Shown: one piece after another, positions 50,401-59,311 of the stretch | How positions within the stretch are numbered: position 1 is the first letter of the stretch | How the letters are laid out: the number at the start of each line of letters is the position of its first letter | Assembly (NCBI RefSeq): GCF_002218025.2 | Contig: NZ_AP018680.1 | Span: 1,922,001 to 1,986,000 of the forward strand | DNA length: 64,000 nucleotides | From: Vibrio casei | GTDB lineage: Bacteria; Pseudomonadota; Gammaproteobacteria; Enterobacterales; Vibrionaceae | Direction of reading: 5' to 3' | Position numbers and translations under genes: made by a program | The notes under the pieces: generated by a model | Told to the model about the DNA's origin: nothing | Database searches by the model: none | The model's input: only the letters and a program-made list of their open reading frames with translations

Positions 50401-51756
50401 ATGATCACACAAATAAGCCCAATGGGCAGTTTAGATTTATTATCTCAATTAGAAGTGAGCAAATTAAAAAAAGCAGCCTCTAGTGACCTTTATCAGCTCT
50501 ATCGCAGCTGTTCACTTGCGGTCTTAAATTCAGGCAGCCATACCGATAACTCCGAAGAACTTCTTCGACAATATGAATCATTTGAAATTGAAGTGATGCG
50601 TCGTGAACGCGGAATGAAATTAGAACTTATCGACCCACCAGAGCATGCTTTTGTTGATGGCACGATCATTAAAGGTATTCAAGCTCACTTATTTTCCGTA
50701 TTACGCGATATCGTATTCTTACATGTACAGCTTGCCGATAGCCAACGCCTACACTTAACCGATTCAGCTCAAATCACCAATTTAGTCTTTGGTATTTTAC
50801 GCAATGCTAAAGCACTGCACCCCGGTATCGAACCGAATGTCGTCGTGTGTTGGGGTGGGCATTCCATCAACCCAGTCGAATATCAATACACTCGTGAAGT
50901 CGGCAATGAACTTGGCTTACGTGAAATGAACATTTGTACGGGTTGTGGTCCTGGTGCGATGGAAGGGCCAATGAAAGGCGCAGCAGTCGGCCATGCTAAA
51001 CAACGCTACCCTTATCAACGTTATATCGGATTAACAGAACCATCAATCATTGCCGCTGAGCCACCAAACCCCATTGTCAATGAATTGATCATCATGCCGG
51101 ATATTGAAAAACGTCTAGAAGGTTTTGCTCGAATGGGCCATGGCATCATAATCTTCCCAGGTGGCCCAGGAACGGCAGAAGAACTTTTATATATTTTGGG
51201 TATTTTAATGCACCCGAATAATGCAGATCAACCTTTACCCTTAGTGCTAACTGGCCCGAAAGAGAGCGAAGCCTACTTCCGCTCTATCGATCAGTTCATC
51301 CATGACACATTAGGCCCAGAAGCCCAAAAGCATTACCAAATCGTGATAGGGGATCCTTCGCGAGCGGCGCGTATAATTAAAGATGCAATGCCAAAAGTAA
51401 AAGAACATCGTAAAGCACATGAAGATGCTTATAGCTTTAACTGGTCTTTATATATTGCGCCAGATTTTCAAGCTCCATTTGAACCAACACATGAATCCAT
51501 GGCGGCACTAGATTTACACTTAGATCAGCCTGCCGAAAAACTGGCTGCCAATTTGCGTAAAGCATTTTCAGGCATTGTTGCAGGAAACGTCAAATCAGAA
51601 GGTATCCGTGAAATTAAAAAATACGGACCATTCATTATTGACGGTGATCGCAGCTTGATGGAAAAAATGGACACCTTACTTGGCGACTTTGTTGAACAAC
51701 AACGTATGAAGCTACCCGGTTCAGAATACGTTCCTTGCTATCGTATTGCTCGATAA
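50401..51756 (+). CDS. ppnN: Pyrimidine/purine nucleotide 5'-monophosphate nucleosidase
   Basis: Hydrolyses nucleoside monophosphates to base and ribose 5-phosphate; in Escherichia coli it is tuned by ppGpp. The LOG-like domain has the family motif [10 protein letters not shown] (in [11 protein letters not shown]) and the [16 protein letters not shown] stretch. N- and C-terminal PpnN extensions are present. The Met at 50401 has AAGGAG at ideal distance and gives 451 residues (Escherichia coli has 454); the frame is open from 50347. Synonym ygdH. It is followed by xni, as in relatives. Confidence 0.95.
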   Translation: MITQISPMGSLDLLSQLEVSKLKKAASSDLYQLYRSCSLAVLNSGSHTDNSEELLRQYESFEIEVMRRERGMKLELIDPPEHAFVDGTIIKGIQAHLFSVLRDIVFLHVQLADSQRLHLTDSAQITNLVFGILRNAKALHPGIEPNVVVCWGGHSINPVEYQYTREVGNELGLREMNICTGCGPGAMEGPMKGAAVGHAKQRYPYQRYIGLTEPSIIAAEPPNPIVNELIIMPDIEKRLEGFARMGHGIIIFPGGPGTAEELLYILGILMHPNNADQPLPLVLTGPKESEAYFRSIDQFIHDTLGPEAQKHYQIVIGDPSRAARIIKDAMPKVKEHRKAHEDAYSFNWSLYIAPDFQAPFEPTHESMAALDLHLDQPAEKLAANLRKAFSGIVAGNVKSEGIREIKKYGPFIIDGDRSLMEKMDTLLGDFVEQQRMKLPGSEYVPCYRIAR

Positions 51757-51800
51757 ACGCTCATAAAAATTAACACTCAGTTTTACATTGAGTTTGTTAC

Positions 51801-51863
51801 AATGGCTTCTCGCTTACTTATCCTAATGCCATTCAAGGATCTAAAAGCTGAAGCCATTTTTTA
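51801..51863 (+). terminator. Candidate terminator of ppnN with an alternative hairpin
   Basis: AATGGCTTC at 51801-51809 pairs with GAAGCCATT at 51850-51858, followed by TTTTTT. The loop is long (40 bases). The same AATGGC can instead pair with GCCATT at 51828-51833. The two folds exclude each other. Confidence 0.5.
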
Positions 51864-51889
51864 TGGGTACTATTTTTATAGGAGAAGTT

Positions 51890-52660
51890 ATGTCGATTCA
51901 TCTGGTGATCATTGATGCATTAAACCTAATTCGTCGAGTGCACTCTGCCCAACCCGATCCTACAGATATTGCTCGTACTATCGAAACAACCAGCCGTACC
52001 TTAAACAAAATCATTAAAGAATCTCAGCCGACCCACATGATTGCGGTTTTTGACCATCACTTACAAAACCGTGGATGGCGTGCTGACGTTTTACCGAGTT
52101 ATAAAGAGGATAGGAAACCCATGCCACCCGCACTATTAACAGGACTTGAGAGTATTCAAACCGCGTGGTGGGAATTGGGTATTGATTCATTACTTTCTGA
52201 TGGCGATGAAGCCGACGATTTAATTGCCACGCTTGCATGTAAAGTATCATCATCGGGAGAGAAAACCACCATTATCTCAACAGATAAAGGCTATTGCCAA
52301 TTACTCTCGCCCAACATTCAGATTCGAGACTATTTTCAGCATCGTTGGTTAGATGCCCCTTTTATTGAACAAGAGTTTGGCGTAAAACCTCAACAACTTG
52401 CCGATTACTGGGGGCTAGTAGGCATAAGCTCAAGCAAAGTTCCGGGCGTGCCGGGTATCGGACCTAAAGCGGCCAAAGCGATTTTACAACAATACCATGA
52501 TATTGAAACTGCCTACACAGCCGAAGACTTACTGTCTAAATATCGTAAAAAGCTAGACGAGCATATTGAACTCGCGAGAATCTGTAAGCGAATTGCCGCC
52601 TTACAAACCGACATGGTATTAGGGTTTAATTTACAGGATATAAGATTAGAGCGAAACTAG
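51890..52660 (+). CDS. xni: Flap endonuclease Xni (ExoIX)
   Basis: A 5'-3' exonuclease-domain protein that cuts flapped DNA. The 256 residues (251 in Escherichia coli) begin with HLVIIDALNLIRR, where Asp belongs to the metal site. SDGDEADDLIATLA and ISTDKGYCQLL carry further acidic residues, and KVPGVPGIGPKAAKAIL is the H3TH motif. Like other Xni proteins it has fewer metal-binding acids than the polymerase I nuclease domain. GGAG lies before the ATG at 51890; the upstream Met at 51863 is less likely. Confidence 0.94.
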   Translation: MSIHLVIIDALNLIRRVHSAQPDPTDIARTIETTSRTLNKIIKESQPTHMIAVFDHHLQNRGWRADVLPSYKEDRKPMPPALLTGLESIQTAWWELGIDSLLSDGDEADDLIATLACKVSSSGEKTTIISTDKGYCQLLSPNIQIRDYFQHRWLDAPFIEQEFGVKPQQLADYWGLVGISSSKVPGVPGIGPKAAKAILQQYHDIETAYTAEDLLSKYRKKLDEHIELARICKRIAALQTDMVLGFNLQDIRLERN

Positions 52661-52684
52661 GGACAAGCAACACGCCGTCCCTAG
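52657..52684. terminator. Hairpin between convergent xni and rlmM
   Basis: CTAGGGAC pairs perfectly with GTCCCTAG across a 12-base loop. The 5' arm overlaps the xni stop codon. T-tracts are poor on both strands, so termination is uncertain. Confidence 0.5.
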
Positions 52685-52707
52685 AAGCAAAAGTCAACCA
52701 ACCGATA

Positions 52708-53799
52708 TTAATACGGTGAGATATTCTTTAAAATCTGCACATGAACCGTAATTTCTTCACGATCATGGTACAAATGTTTAGCTTGAAGTTTGAATGGTAT
52801 TTCATTTTCTTTAAAAAATATTTTCAGATTTTCAATGTCTTCCAATACTTCATCATAACGACCTTTCATGGGTAATTTCAGGTTAAAAATGGCCTCCTTA
52901 GCTAAACCACGGATCAACCACTCCCCCATCAATTGAGCGACGCGCGAAGGCTTCTCAATCATGTCACACACTAACCACGTCACGTTCTTTTTCGCAGGTT
53001 CAAACTTAAAACCATCTGCAGCGTGATATTTTACTTGGCCCGTATCCATTAAACTTTGTGCCATTGCTCCGTTATCCACCGCGTGGACAAACATCGAACG
53101 TTTCACCAATTGATACGTCCAACCACCCGGACATGCGCCCAAATCTACCGCCCACATACCCGGCGCTAAACGCTCGTCCAACTCTTCTTTAGGAATAAAC
53201 ACATGAAACGCTTCTTCCAATTTTAATGTTGAGCGGCTTGGTGCATCCGATGGAAATTTTAAACGAGGAATGCCCATGAAAAATTGTGAGTTGTTTTGAG
53301 AAAGTGAATAACCAACAAAACAATGTCCCGGAGCGACAAAACACACATGCAACACTGGTTTTTTAGCATTGTCTTTTGCGTATAAGTAACCTTTACCACG
53401 AATAGCACTACGCAGTGGCACGGTAAACTTACGGCAGAATTTAAGCAGCTCTTTTGCTTCATTGGTATCGGGCGTTTCAACACGAATATCACCACAAGTT
53501 GGGAATTTATCTTGTGCTTCTATGGCCTCTAAAATTGGCGATATACGGTCTTCACTCGGAAGATCTGTTAACGCCTCTGAAACCGCCATCATTTGGCGAG
53601 CAAAAATTAACGCCTTAAAATCGATTAACTTAATGAGCTTATCCGCATCACCATCTTGGTAACACTCAAACACCACGTAACCCGATTGTTTTTTTACTCG
53701 GGGAAAACCAAAAACCTCAAGGTTATTGGCTTTGTCTTGAATTTCGCCCGCACATTCTTTTTCAAAACCAGAACGGCAGTAGAGTAATACGTGTTTCAC
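52708..53799 (-). CDS. rlmM: 23S rRNA 2'-O-methyltransferase RlmM
   Basis: Methylates C2498 of 23S rRNA. The 363-residue protein has an N-terminal THUMP-like domain and a Rossmann methyltransferase domain with the SAM motif [13 protein letters not shown] and the KDKE-type catalytic residues spread through [15 protein letters not shown] and FNLKLPMKG. The start is GTG with AAGG upstream, and it overlaps the ygdD stop by four bases (GTGA). Synonym ygdE. Confidence 0.95.
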   Translation of the reverse strand: MKHVLLYCRSGFEKECAGEIQDKANNLEVFGFPRVKKQSGYVVFECYQDGDADKLIKLIDFKALIFARQMMAVSEALTDLPSEDRISPILEAIEAQDKFPTCGDIRVETPDTNEAKELLKFCRKFTVPLRSAIRGKGYLYAKDNAKKPVLHVCFVAPGHCFVGYSLSQNNSQFFMGIPRLKFPSDAPSRSTLKLEEAFHVFIPKEELDERLAPGMWAVDLGACPGGWTYQLVKRSMFVHAVDNGAMAQSLMDTGQVKYHAADGFKFEPAKKNVTWLVCDMIEKPSRVAQLMGEWLIRGLAKEAIFNLKLPMKGRYDEVLEDIENLKIFFKENEIPFKLQAKHLYHDREEITVHVQILKNISPY

Positions 53800-54269
53800 A
53801 GTGTCACCTTATTTAGTCGTAAAACGGATAGAGCAAAGAGGATCCAGCCAATCATAAAAAATAAACCACCAAGAGGCGTAATTGGACCAAACCACTTAAT
53901 ACCAGTTAATGCCAGTGCATATAAACTGCCACTAAAACAAAAGATGCCGATGATAAAGCAAATACCAGCAGATGCCAGTCCTTTACGACCCTTCTCATTA
54001 TAGAGCGATTTCCCACCTTGTGAACTCTCTGCCGTTATCAATAATAAAATCCCACACGCTAACAGCGCAAAGGTATGCCACGCTTGGTATTGCACACCTG
54101 TTTTGAATACCGATAATAACGTTTCAGATAAAATATTAGATAGACCATGAGCGGCAAATGCCCCCAGTCCCACCGTAATAAACCCAGAAAGGCCAGCAAA
54201 AGCGAGAATTTTATCTCCTTTGCATTTACATCTTTTTTTAGATTCTTGCTTAGATTGAGCGATCACCAT
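53796..54269 (-). CDS. ygdD: DUF423 family membrane protein YgdD
   Basis: A 157-residue inner-membrane protein with about four hydrophobic segments, function unknown. The family motif [10 protein letters not shown] is near residue 36 and [14 protein letters not shown] near 57. The N-terminal extension is charged ([14 protein letters not shown]). AGG precedes the ATG. It overlaps rlmM by four bases, and the same ygdD-rlmM-gcvA neighbourhood occurs in Escherichia coli. Confidence 0.9.
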   Translation of the reverse strand: MVIAQSKQESKKRCKCKGDKILAFAGLSGFITVGLGAFAAHGLSNILSETLLSVFKTGVQYQAWHTFALLACGILLLITAESSQGGKSLYNEKGRKGLASAGICFIIGIFCFSGSLYALALTGIKWFGPITPLGGLFFMIGWILFALSVLRLNKVTL

Positions 54270-54275
54270 TAACCC

Positions 54276-54926
54276 TTACTTCATGTTTATCTGTTGTTGA
54301 ATGAACTCAACCATTTTTTTCACAACCAAGGCTCGGTTCGCATTTTCAGTATACCCAGAGCGAACCCGAGGCTTGAAACTATGATCACCATCAGGAATAA
54401 AATCCACTTTGACTGACTCAGAAAAAATAAAACTAGCACATTCTTCTTTGGTACCAAACGTATCACGCTCACCTTGTAAAATCAGAATGGGTTTGTCCAC
54501 GTTTGCCAAATGCTCACCTTTATAATTCTCAGGTTTAGCTGGCGGATGAAAAGGAAAGCCTAAACACATAACAGCGGTAACCGCTTCATGTTCAACCAAA
54601 TGGCTTGCCATTCTCCCTCCCATTGATTTCCCAGCTAAGAATAAGTGCTCAGAATCTTGTCTATATTGAACAATTTTTTTTTCAAAATCGGCTAATAATT
54701 TAGGGGCGCGATCCGGGGGGCACTTCTTACCATCTTCAGCTCGTTTTACCATATAAGGAAAATTAAAGCGGATAACTCGAATATCATGTTTTGACAATTG
54801 TTTCGCAATATCGGCCATAAATTCATGATCCATTCCCGCCCCAGCACCATGCGCCAGAAGAACCGTCACTTTCGTATTGTCTTCCCCATCAACTAAAGTT
54901 ATGGGTAGGGTGATGTCTGAATTCAT
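54276..54926 (-). CDS. Alpha/beta hydrolase family protein (KANL3/Tex30-type)
   Basis: A 216-residue hydrolase-fold protein, substrate unknown. The nucleophile elbow GKSMGG lies near residue 98, the acid is likely in GERDTFGT, and the His is in DGDHSFKPR near 184. LLAHGAGAGMDHEFM forms the oxyanion-hole region. The ATG overlaps the gcvA stop by four bases (ATGA), so translation is coupled. It ends six bases before the ygdD start. This gene is an addition to the Escherichia coli gcvA-ygdD-rlmM order as I know it. Confidence 0.85.
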   Translation of the reverse strand: MNSDITLPITLVDGEDNTKVTVLLAHGAGAGMDHEFMADIAKQLSKHDIRVIRFNFPYMVKRAEDGKKCPPDRAPKLLADFEKKIVQYRQDSEHLFLAGKSMGGRMASHLVEHEAVTAVMCLGFPFHPPAKPENYKGEHLANVDKPILILQGERDTFGTKEECASFIFSESVKVDFIPDGDHSFKPRVRSGYTENANRALVVKKMVEFIQQQINMK

Positions 54927-55846
54927 TCTGATAACACCTCATCTTCCAACAATGAATCTTGCTCACTGGCGGCTTTACTTAGCATCCAATCACGAAACGT
55001 TGCCACTCGTCCTACATCAGCTTGTTTATTATCGCACACAACATAAAACGCATTCTTACTGATTAATACCTCATCAAAGGGTTGCACTAAACGTCCTGAA
55101 TCTAAATCAGGCTGCACAAGCACATTATTGACTAAGGCAATACCTTGCCCATGCATCGCCGCTTGAATCACCATGGTTGAATGACTAAAAATCGGACCAT
55201 GATTCACATTCACTCCTTCCAAATTTTGCTCTTTCATAAACTGTTTCCAGTATTTACGAGAACTATCATGTAACAAAGTGTGTTGCTTTAAATCATCTAG
55301 ACTGTTTAATGGTTTCGTACCAAGCAGTAATTGCGGTGAACAAACAGGAATCAAGCATTCAATATACAATTTATCAGCACGGACACCTGGCCAATTGCCT
55401 CGACCGTAATAAATCGCCACGTCGACATCATCAGACAACAACCCTTCATCCATATCGACCGCTTTAATACGAACATCAATATCAGGCTCTTGAGCATTAA
55501 AATCCGCTAAACGAGGTACTAACCACTGAATAGCAAAACTTGGCGTTAAACTGATGGTCAACGCACCTTTTTCACTACGCTCTAAAACCTTATCCGTCGC
55601 ATCCGATATCGACGTGAAAATATCTTTAATGTCTAAAAAATAGCTCTGGCCTTCTTCTGTAAGCAACAATGAGCGATTACGACGACGAAATAGTTTGATG
55701 CCTAAGAACTCTTCCAATGCTTTAACTTGGTGGCTCACCGCAGCTTGAGTCACAAACAACTCCTCCGCCGCTCGCGTGAAGCTTAAGTAACGCGCAGCGG
55801 CTTCAAACACACGTAATGAATTCAAAGGTGGTAAACGTCTAGCCAT
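54923..55846 (-). CDS. gcvA: LysR-type transcriptional regulator GcvA
   Basis: Controls the glycine cleavage operon and activates the small RNA gcvB. The N-terminal winged HTH (about 7-64) contains LSFTRAAEELFVTQAAVSHQVKALE, followed by KLFRRRNRSLLLTEEG, closely matching Escherichia coli GcvA. The effector domain starts near 92 (ALTISLTPSFAIQWLVPRL). AGG precedes the ATG. It is divergent from gcvB, as in Escherichia coli, which strengthens both calls. Confidence 0.95.
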   Translation of the reverse strand: MARRLPPLNSLRVFEAAARYLSFTRAAEELFVTQAAVSHQVKALEEFLGIKLFRRRNRSLLLTEEGQSYFLDIKDIFTSISDATDKVLERSEKGALTISLTPSFAIQWLVPRLADFNAQEPDIDVRIKAVDMDEGLLSDDVDVAIYYGRGNWPGVRADKLYIECLIPVCSPQLLLGTKPLNSLDDLKQHTLLHDSSRKYWKQFMKEQNLEGVNVNHGPIFSHSTMVIQAAMHGQGIALVNNVLVQPDLDSGRLVQPFDEVLISKNAFYVVCDNKQADVGRVATFRDWMLSKAASEQDSLLEDEVLSE

Positions 55847-55947
55847 AAATTAAACCTTTCTTATAAACGAAAAGACATTAAGGGGATGAATATGGATATT
55901 ATCTTGATGCAAGAAAATATGACATGAATTTTTCTCATGCGAAGCAT

Positions 55948-55953
55948 TATAAT
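55948..55953 (+). promoter_or_regulatory. -10 element of gcvB
   Basis: TATAAT is a perfect -10 hexamer seven bases before the predicted gcvB start. The -35 position 17 bases upstream (TGAATT) is poor, which fits activation by GcvA. Confidence 0.7.
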
Positions 55954-55959
55954 TTGTCC

Positions 55960-56193
55960 ATTGTCGAATCGCCACGAAAACTCTATATTTCACATCACAT
56001 TAATGAGTTACGCCATTTATCTCTAACCTGTAAATGCGTGATTGACTAATGCTAATGTTGTGTTTGCATTAACTCTTTTGAGTTTTATGGCGAAATGGAA
56101 ATACTCCCTCATTTCTATTAAGCCCTGATTATTTGATAATTAATCAAATTTTTGCACAGTCTGGTTCCTCTTGAATCGGACTGTGCTTTTTTT
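55960..56193 (+). ncRNA. gcvB: GcvB small RNA
   Basis: A 234-base transcript divergent from gcvA, the standard gcvB location. The start is placed by aligning the first 25 bases (CGCCACGAAAAC region) with the Escherichia coli 5' end. A first stem pairs AACTC at 55979-55983 with GAGTT at 56005-56009. The G/U-rich seed R1 is seen as ATGTTGTGTTTGCATT at 56055-56070. A pyrimidine-rich segment with CTCCCTC near 56104 may be the second seed. The end is a strong terminator: GCACAGTC at 56154-56161 with GACTGTGC at 56179-56186, then seven T. GcvB represses many amino-acid and peptide transporter mRNAs with Hfq; that role is taken from the family. The 5' end is uncertain by a few bases. Confidence 0.88.
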
Positions 56194-56251
56194 ATGTCGC
56201 CTCAACACCACTTATACTCACCCGTTTATCTCTATGTACTCTAAACCAATA

Positions 56252-56279
56252 AAAAACGCCGACCTAAGCCGACGTTTTT
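56252..56279 (-). terminator. Terminator of thiI
   Basis: On the minus strand AAAAACG pairs with CGTTTTT, with one mismatch then further CG pairs, and six T follow. It lies 46 bases past the thiI stop. Confidence 0.7.
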
Positions 56280-56324
56280 ACGCATGTTCATTTTTATGAT
56301 TTAACGTATCACTCTATGCAGAGG

Positions 56325-57773
56325 TTATGGACGATACACTTTCACATTAGGATAACCTAAATCTTTCAGATACAAAGCTTGCAAGCGACTCATCACGCCA
56401 CGCTCACAATACAATAAGTATTCCTTGCTCTGATCCAAATCGCCAAACTGTGTTGCTAATTTATAGAAAGGAAGATGTTTAATTTCAACGCCATCAATAT
56501 TTAGTGGGTGAATGTCTTCTTCATCTGGGCTGCGAATATCTAACACCACCGCTTCAGCAGAAATTTCAGCCACTTGCTCAACTTCTGGAGCTTGTTCTTG
56601 GCTTTCTTTTTCAATGTCACGAATATCCATAACACGAGCATTAGTAACCACTTGTTCAAGAATATCGAAATCAAAATTCAATTCTTCTTTTTCAAGTTTA
56701 GCTTTAACCGCTTTCACTGTTGGCTTTTTAGAAATCACACCACAATATTCAGGCATGACTTTAGCAAAATCTTCCGTACCAATGTCACGAGCCACATTAA
56801 TGATGTCTTCTTTATCCCAATTAATAAGAGGACGAAGGATCAGTGTATCAGTAACATTATCAATTAAACGTAAGTTGGTTAATGTCTGACTAGAAACCTG
56901 CCCCAACGCTTCCCCTGTCACAAGCGCTTCAATACCAAACTTCTCGGCAATCATACCGCCCGCGCGCATAAACATTCGTTTAAGTACCACACCCATTTGG
57001 CCATCATCAACTTTCTCGAGAATTTCAGCGACAACAGGTTCAAAATCCACAGCAATAAATTTCACTTTGGCCGATGAACCGTATTTATTCCATAAGAAAT
57101 GCGATACCTGTTTCACACCAATTTCGTGAGCAGGGCCACCTAAGTTAAAGAAACAATAATGGGTTTTCGAACCACGTTTAATGTGTAAATAACTCGACAC
57201 GCCGGAATCAAAGCCACCAGAAATTAAGCTTAATACATCTTCTTGTGTTCCAAGAGGAAAGCCACCTAACCCTTTATGACGAGCAACTACTTGATTGAGT
57301 TTATCGTGATCAATTTCAATGTTCACTGTCACTTCTGGCTTGTTTAACTTCACCTTAGCCGACTCAACCGCTTGGTTTAAACCACCACCAACATAACGTT
57401 CAACATCAATAGACGTAAAGTCGTGCTTACCACGACGTTTAACGCGAACCACGAAGGTTTTACCTTCAATTAAGTCTCGGCTTTGAATTAAAGATTGCTC
57501 GTAGATGTCATGCATATCAGAAAAATCAGACTGCACGACTTCTAAGGAGTGATGAATTCCAGGTGTTTGCGTCAGAATAGCCAGCACCTGAGGAAAATAT
57601 TCATCACTGCTTGAGCTCACTTCAATATGATCACGACGATTAAATACCGCCACAGATTCTGTCTGACGTTGGATAATATTACGAATATTGCGTTCCAAAA
57701 TTTTGGTAAATCGCTTACGCACTGAATCACTTTTAACAAAAATTTCAGGATGGGGCTTAACAATAAACTTCAT
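56325..57773 (-). CDS. thiI: tRNA 4-thiouridine synthase / thiazole sulfurtransferase ThiI
   Basis: Makes s4U8 in tRNA and supplies sulfur for the thiamine thiazole. From the Met at 57773 ([12 protein letters not shown]) it has 482 residues, the Escherichia coli length; a GTG four codons earlier is in frame but less likely. Domains: NFLD and THUMP (about 1-165), a PP-loop ATPase with [11 protein letters not shown] (near 180), and a C-terminal rhodanese domain (about 400-482). Both key cysteines are visible: one in [12 protein letters not shown] and the rhodanese Cys in [13 protein letters not shown]. It is upstream and divergent to xseB-ispA-dxs, whose product DXP is the other thiazole precursor. 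Confidence 0.97.
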   Translation of the reverse strand: MKFIVKPHPEIFVKSDSVRKRFTKILERNIRNIIQRQTESVAVFNRRDHIEVSSSSDEYFPQVLAILTQTPGIHHSLEVVQSDFSDMHDIYEQSLIQSRDLIEGKTFVVRVKRRGKHDFTSIDVERYVGGGLNQAVESAKVKLNKPEVTVNIEIDHDKLNQVVARHKGLGGFPLGTQEDVLSLISGGFDSGVSSYLHIKRGSKTHYCFFNLGGPAHEIGVKQVSHFLWNKYGSSAKVKFIAVDFEPVVAEILEKVDDGQMGVVLKRMFMRAGGMIAEKFGIEALVTGEALGQVSSQTLTNLRLIDNVTDTLILRPLINWDKEDIINVARDIGTEDFAKVMPEYCGVISKKPTVKAVKAKLEKEELNFDFDILEQVVTNARVMDIRDIEKESQEQAPEVEQVAEISAEAVVLDIRSPDEEDIHPLNIDGVEIKHLPFYKLATQFGDLDQSKEYLLYCERGVMSRLQALYLKDLGYPNVKVYRP

Positions 57774-58158
57774 ATTATGCTTCACTTTTAATCGAATTAT
57801 TTGACAATGTTAACCTGAGAAACGTCCAGATATCATCAAAACTAAGGCGCGAAATTATACACGACATTTACCTATCGAGGAATTAATTTCCCGCTATTAA
57901 CTCCCGCATTCATTGAGTCCATTTTGATTTTATTTGAGTTTTTTTATAAAAATCAGATTAATCCTTGTTTCAATACCCGTAGGTCAAATACAATTGGCGG
58001 ATAACATATTTACGCGCCCGATTTGACCCAACCTAACGGCTAAGGTAACTTGCGAGCTCGTTTACTAAGATCAGCAGCCCTTCACGCCAAAATGGAATCG
58101 CCGCTGCCCACATTATGCATCGCCGCATTCCAGATGCGTTCCTATAAGCAGAATAAAT
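57774..58158. other. thiI-xseB divergent intergenic region with candidate promoter
   Basis: About 385 bases. TTGTTT at 57965-57970 and TACAAT at 57989-57994, 18 bases apart, form a candidate promoter for xseB-ispA-dxs, leaving a leader of about 155 bases. The leader (58000-58145) looks clearly richer in G+C than its surroundings and can form small hairpins such as CGCAT/ATGCG just before xseB. No known riboswitch was recognised. Confidence 0.45.
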
Positions 58159-58404
58159 ATGGCTAATAAAAAACCTGAAAACATGAGCTTTGAAGAGTCC
58201 TTATCTGAACTAGACTCCTTAGTGAATCAACTTGAAAATGGCGATTTGGATCTTGAAGATGCATTGAAGAAATTCGAACGTGGTATTTCACTTGCTCGCT
58301 CTAGTCAAATGAAGCTGACAGAAGCAGAACAACGAGTTGAAATCCTATTAAAAGATGATGATGAATCAAAACTTGTTCCATTTGACCTAGAAAGCGACAT
58401 TTAG
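58159..58404 (+). CDS. xseB: Exodeoxyribonuclease VII small subunit
   Basis: Small subunit of the single-strand-specific exonuclease VII, which acts with XseA. The 81 residues contain the family core MSFEESLSELDSLVNQLENGDLDLEDALKKFERGI, forming two helices. The ribosome-binding site is weak. It is first in the xseB-ispA-dxs series and ends one base before ispA starts. Confidence 0.96.
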   Translation: MANKKPENMSFEESLSELDSLVNQLENGDLDLEDALKKFERGISLARSSQMKLTEAEQRVEILLKDDDESKLVPFDLESDI

Positions 58405-58405
58405 C

Positions 58406-59290
58406 ATGACCATTTCTCTGGCTGACTATCAAGAAAGAAATAACCAACAATTAAACCAGTGGTTAGACAGTATCCCACACCAGCAACAAACCCTAACGAA
58501 AGCAATGCGTTATGGCTTACTACTGGGAGGTAAACGTGTACGCCCTTACTTGGTGTATATCACTGGTGAACTTTTTGGCCTGAAATCAAGTGATTTAGAT
58601 ACGCCAGCCTCAGCCATTGAATGCATTCATGCCTATTCGCTCATTCACGATGATCTCCCAGCCATGGATGATGACGAATTACGTCGTGGGAAACCAACAT
58701 GCCACATTGAATTTGATGAAGCCATTGCCATTTTAACTGGTGATGCCCTACAAACGTTAGCTTTTACCATTTTAACCGAAGGCCCACTTTCGACTGTGAG
58801 CGAGCCACATCGCATCACTTTAATTAAAGAACTCGCCAAAGCTTCAGGCTCTCTTGGTATGTGTATGGGGCAATCACTCGATTTAGAAGCCGAAAATCGT
58901 CTTGTTTCTCTCGAAGAATTAGAAGAGATTCACCGTAATAAAACGGGGGCGTTAATAAAATGCGCAATTAGAATGGGCGCGCTTTGTGCAGGGGAAAAAG
59001 GCATCGAAGCTTTACCTCACTTAGACCGTTACGCCAATGCCATCGGCCTTGCCTTTCAAGTTCAAGATGACATTCTCGATATTATCAGCGACACCGAGAC
59101 CTTAGGAAAACCTCAAGGTTCAGATCAAAACTTAAACAAGAGTACTTATCCTGCTCTGCTAGGATTAGAAGGTGCGGTAGAAAAAGCACAAAGCTTGTTA
59201 CAAGAATCACTACAAGCCTTGCAAGCGATACCTTACAATACTCAGTCACTTGAAGAGTTCGCCCGATACGCAGTCGATCGCAGCCACTAA
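58406..59290 (+). CDS. ispA: Farnesyl diphosphate synthase
   Basis: Condenses DMAPP and IPP to geranyl and then farnesyl diphosphate. Both aspartate-rich motifs are present: DDLPAMDDDELRRGKP (first, near 84-99) and FQVQDDILD (second, near 220). GGKRVRPYL near 42 binds pyrophosphate. The 294-residue length is normal. It starts one base after xseB and is followed 21 bases later by dxs. Confidence 0.98.
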   Translation: MTISLADYQERNNQQLNQWLDSIPHQQQTLTKAMRYGLLLGGKRVRPYLVYITGELFGLKSSDLDTPASAIECIHAYSLIHDDLPAMDDDELRRGKPTCHIEFDEAIAILTGDALQTLAFTILTEGPLSTVSEPHRITLIKELAKASGSLGMCMGQSLDLEAENRLVSLEELEEIHRNKTGALIKCAIRMGALCAGEKGIEALPHLDRYANAIGLAFQVQDDILDIISDTETLGKPQGSDQNLNKSTYPALLGLEGAVEKAQSLLQESLQALQAIPYNTQSLEEFARYAVDRSH

Positions 59291-59311
59291 TATAATAAGC
59301 GCTAATAATTT

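Larger units (their letters stand above)
55847..56324. other. 478-base gcvA-thiI intergenic region
   Basis: Contains the gcvB small RNA gene with its promoter and terminator, and the thiI terminator. The segment 55847-55920 presumably also carries the gcvA promoter, whose elements I cannot fix. No open reading frame of note. Confidence 0.6.

Noticed and set aside
56154..56193. Structured segment first considered as part of a tRNA (TTGAATC-like loop)
   Set aside because: It lacks the D-arm, anticodon arm and CCA-end geometry; it is the gcvB terminator.
58092..58166. 24-codon plus-strand frame overlapping the xseB start, possible leader peptide
   Set aside because: No ribosome-binding site and no run of regulatory codons; it starts and stops by chance in the G+C-rich leader.
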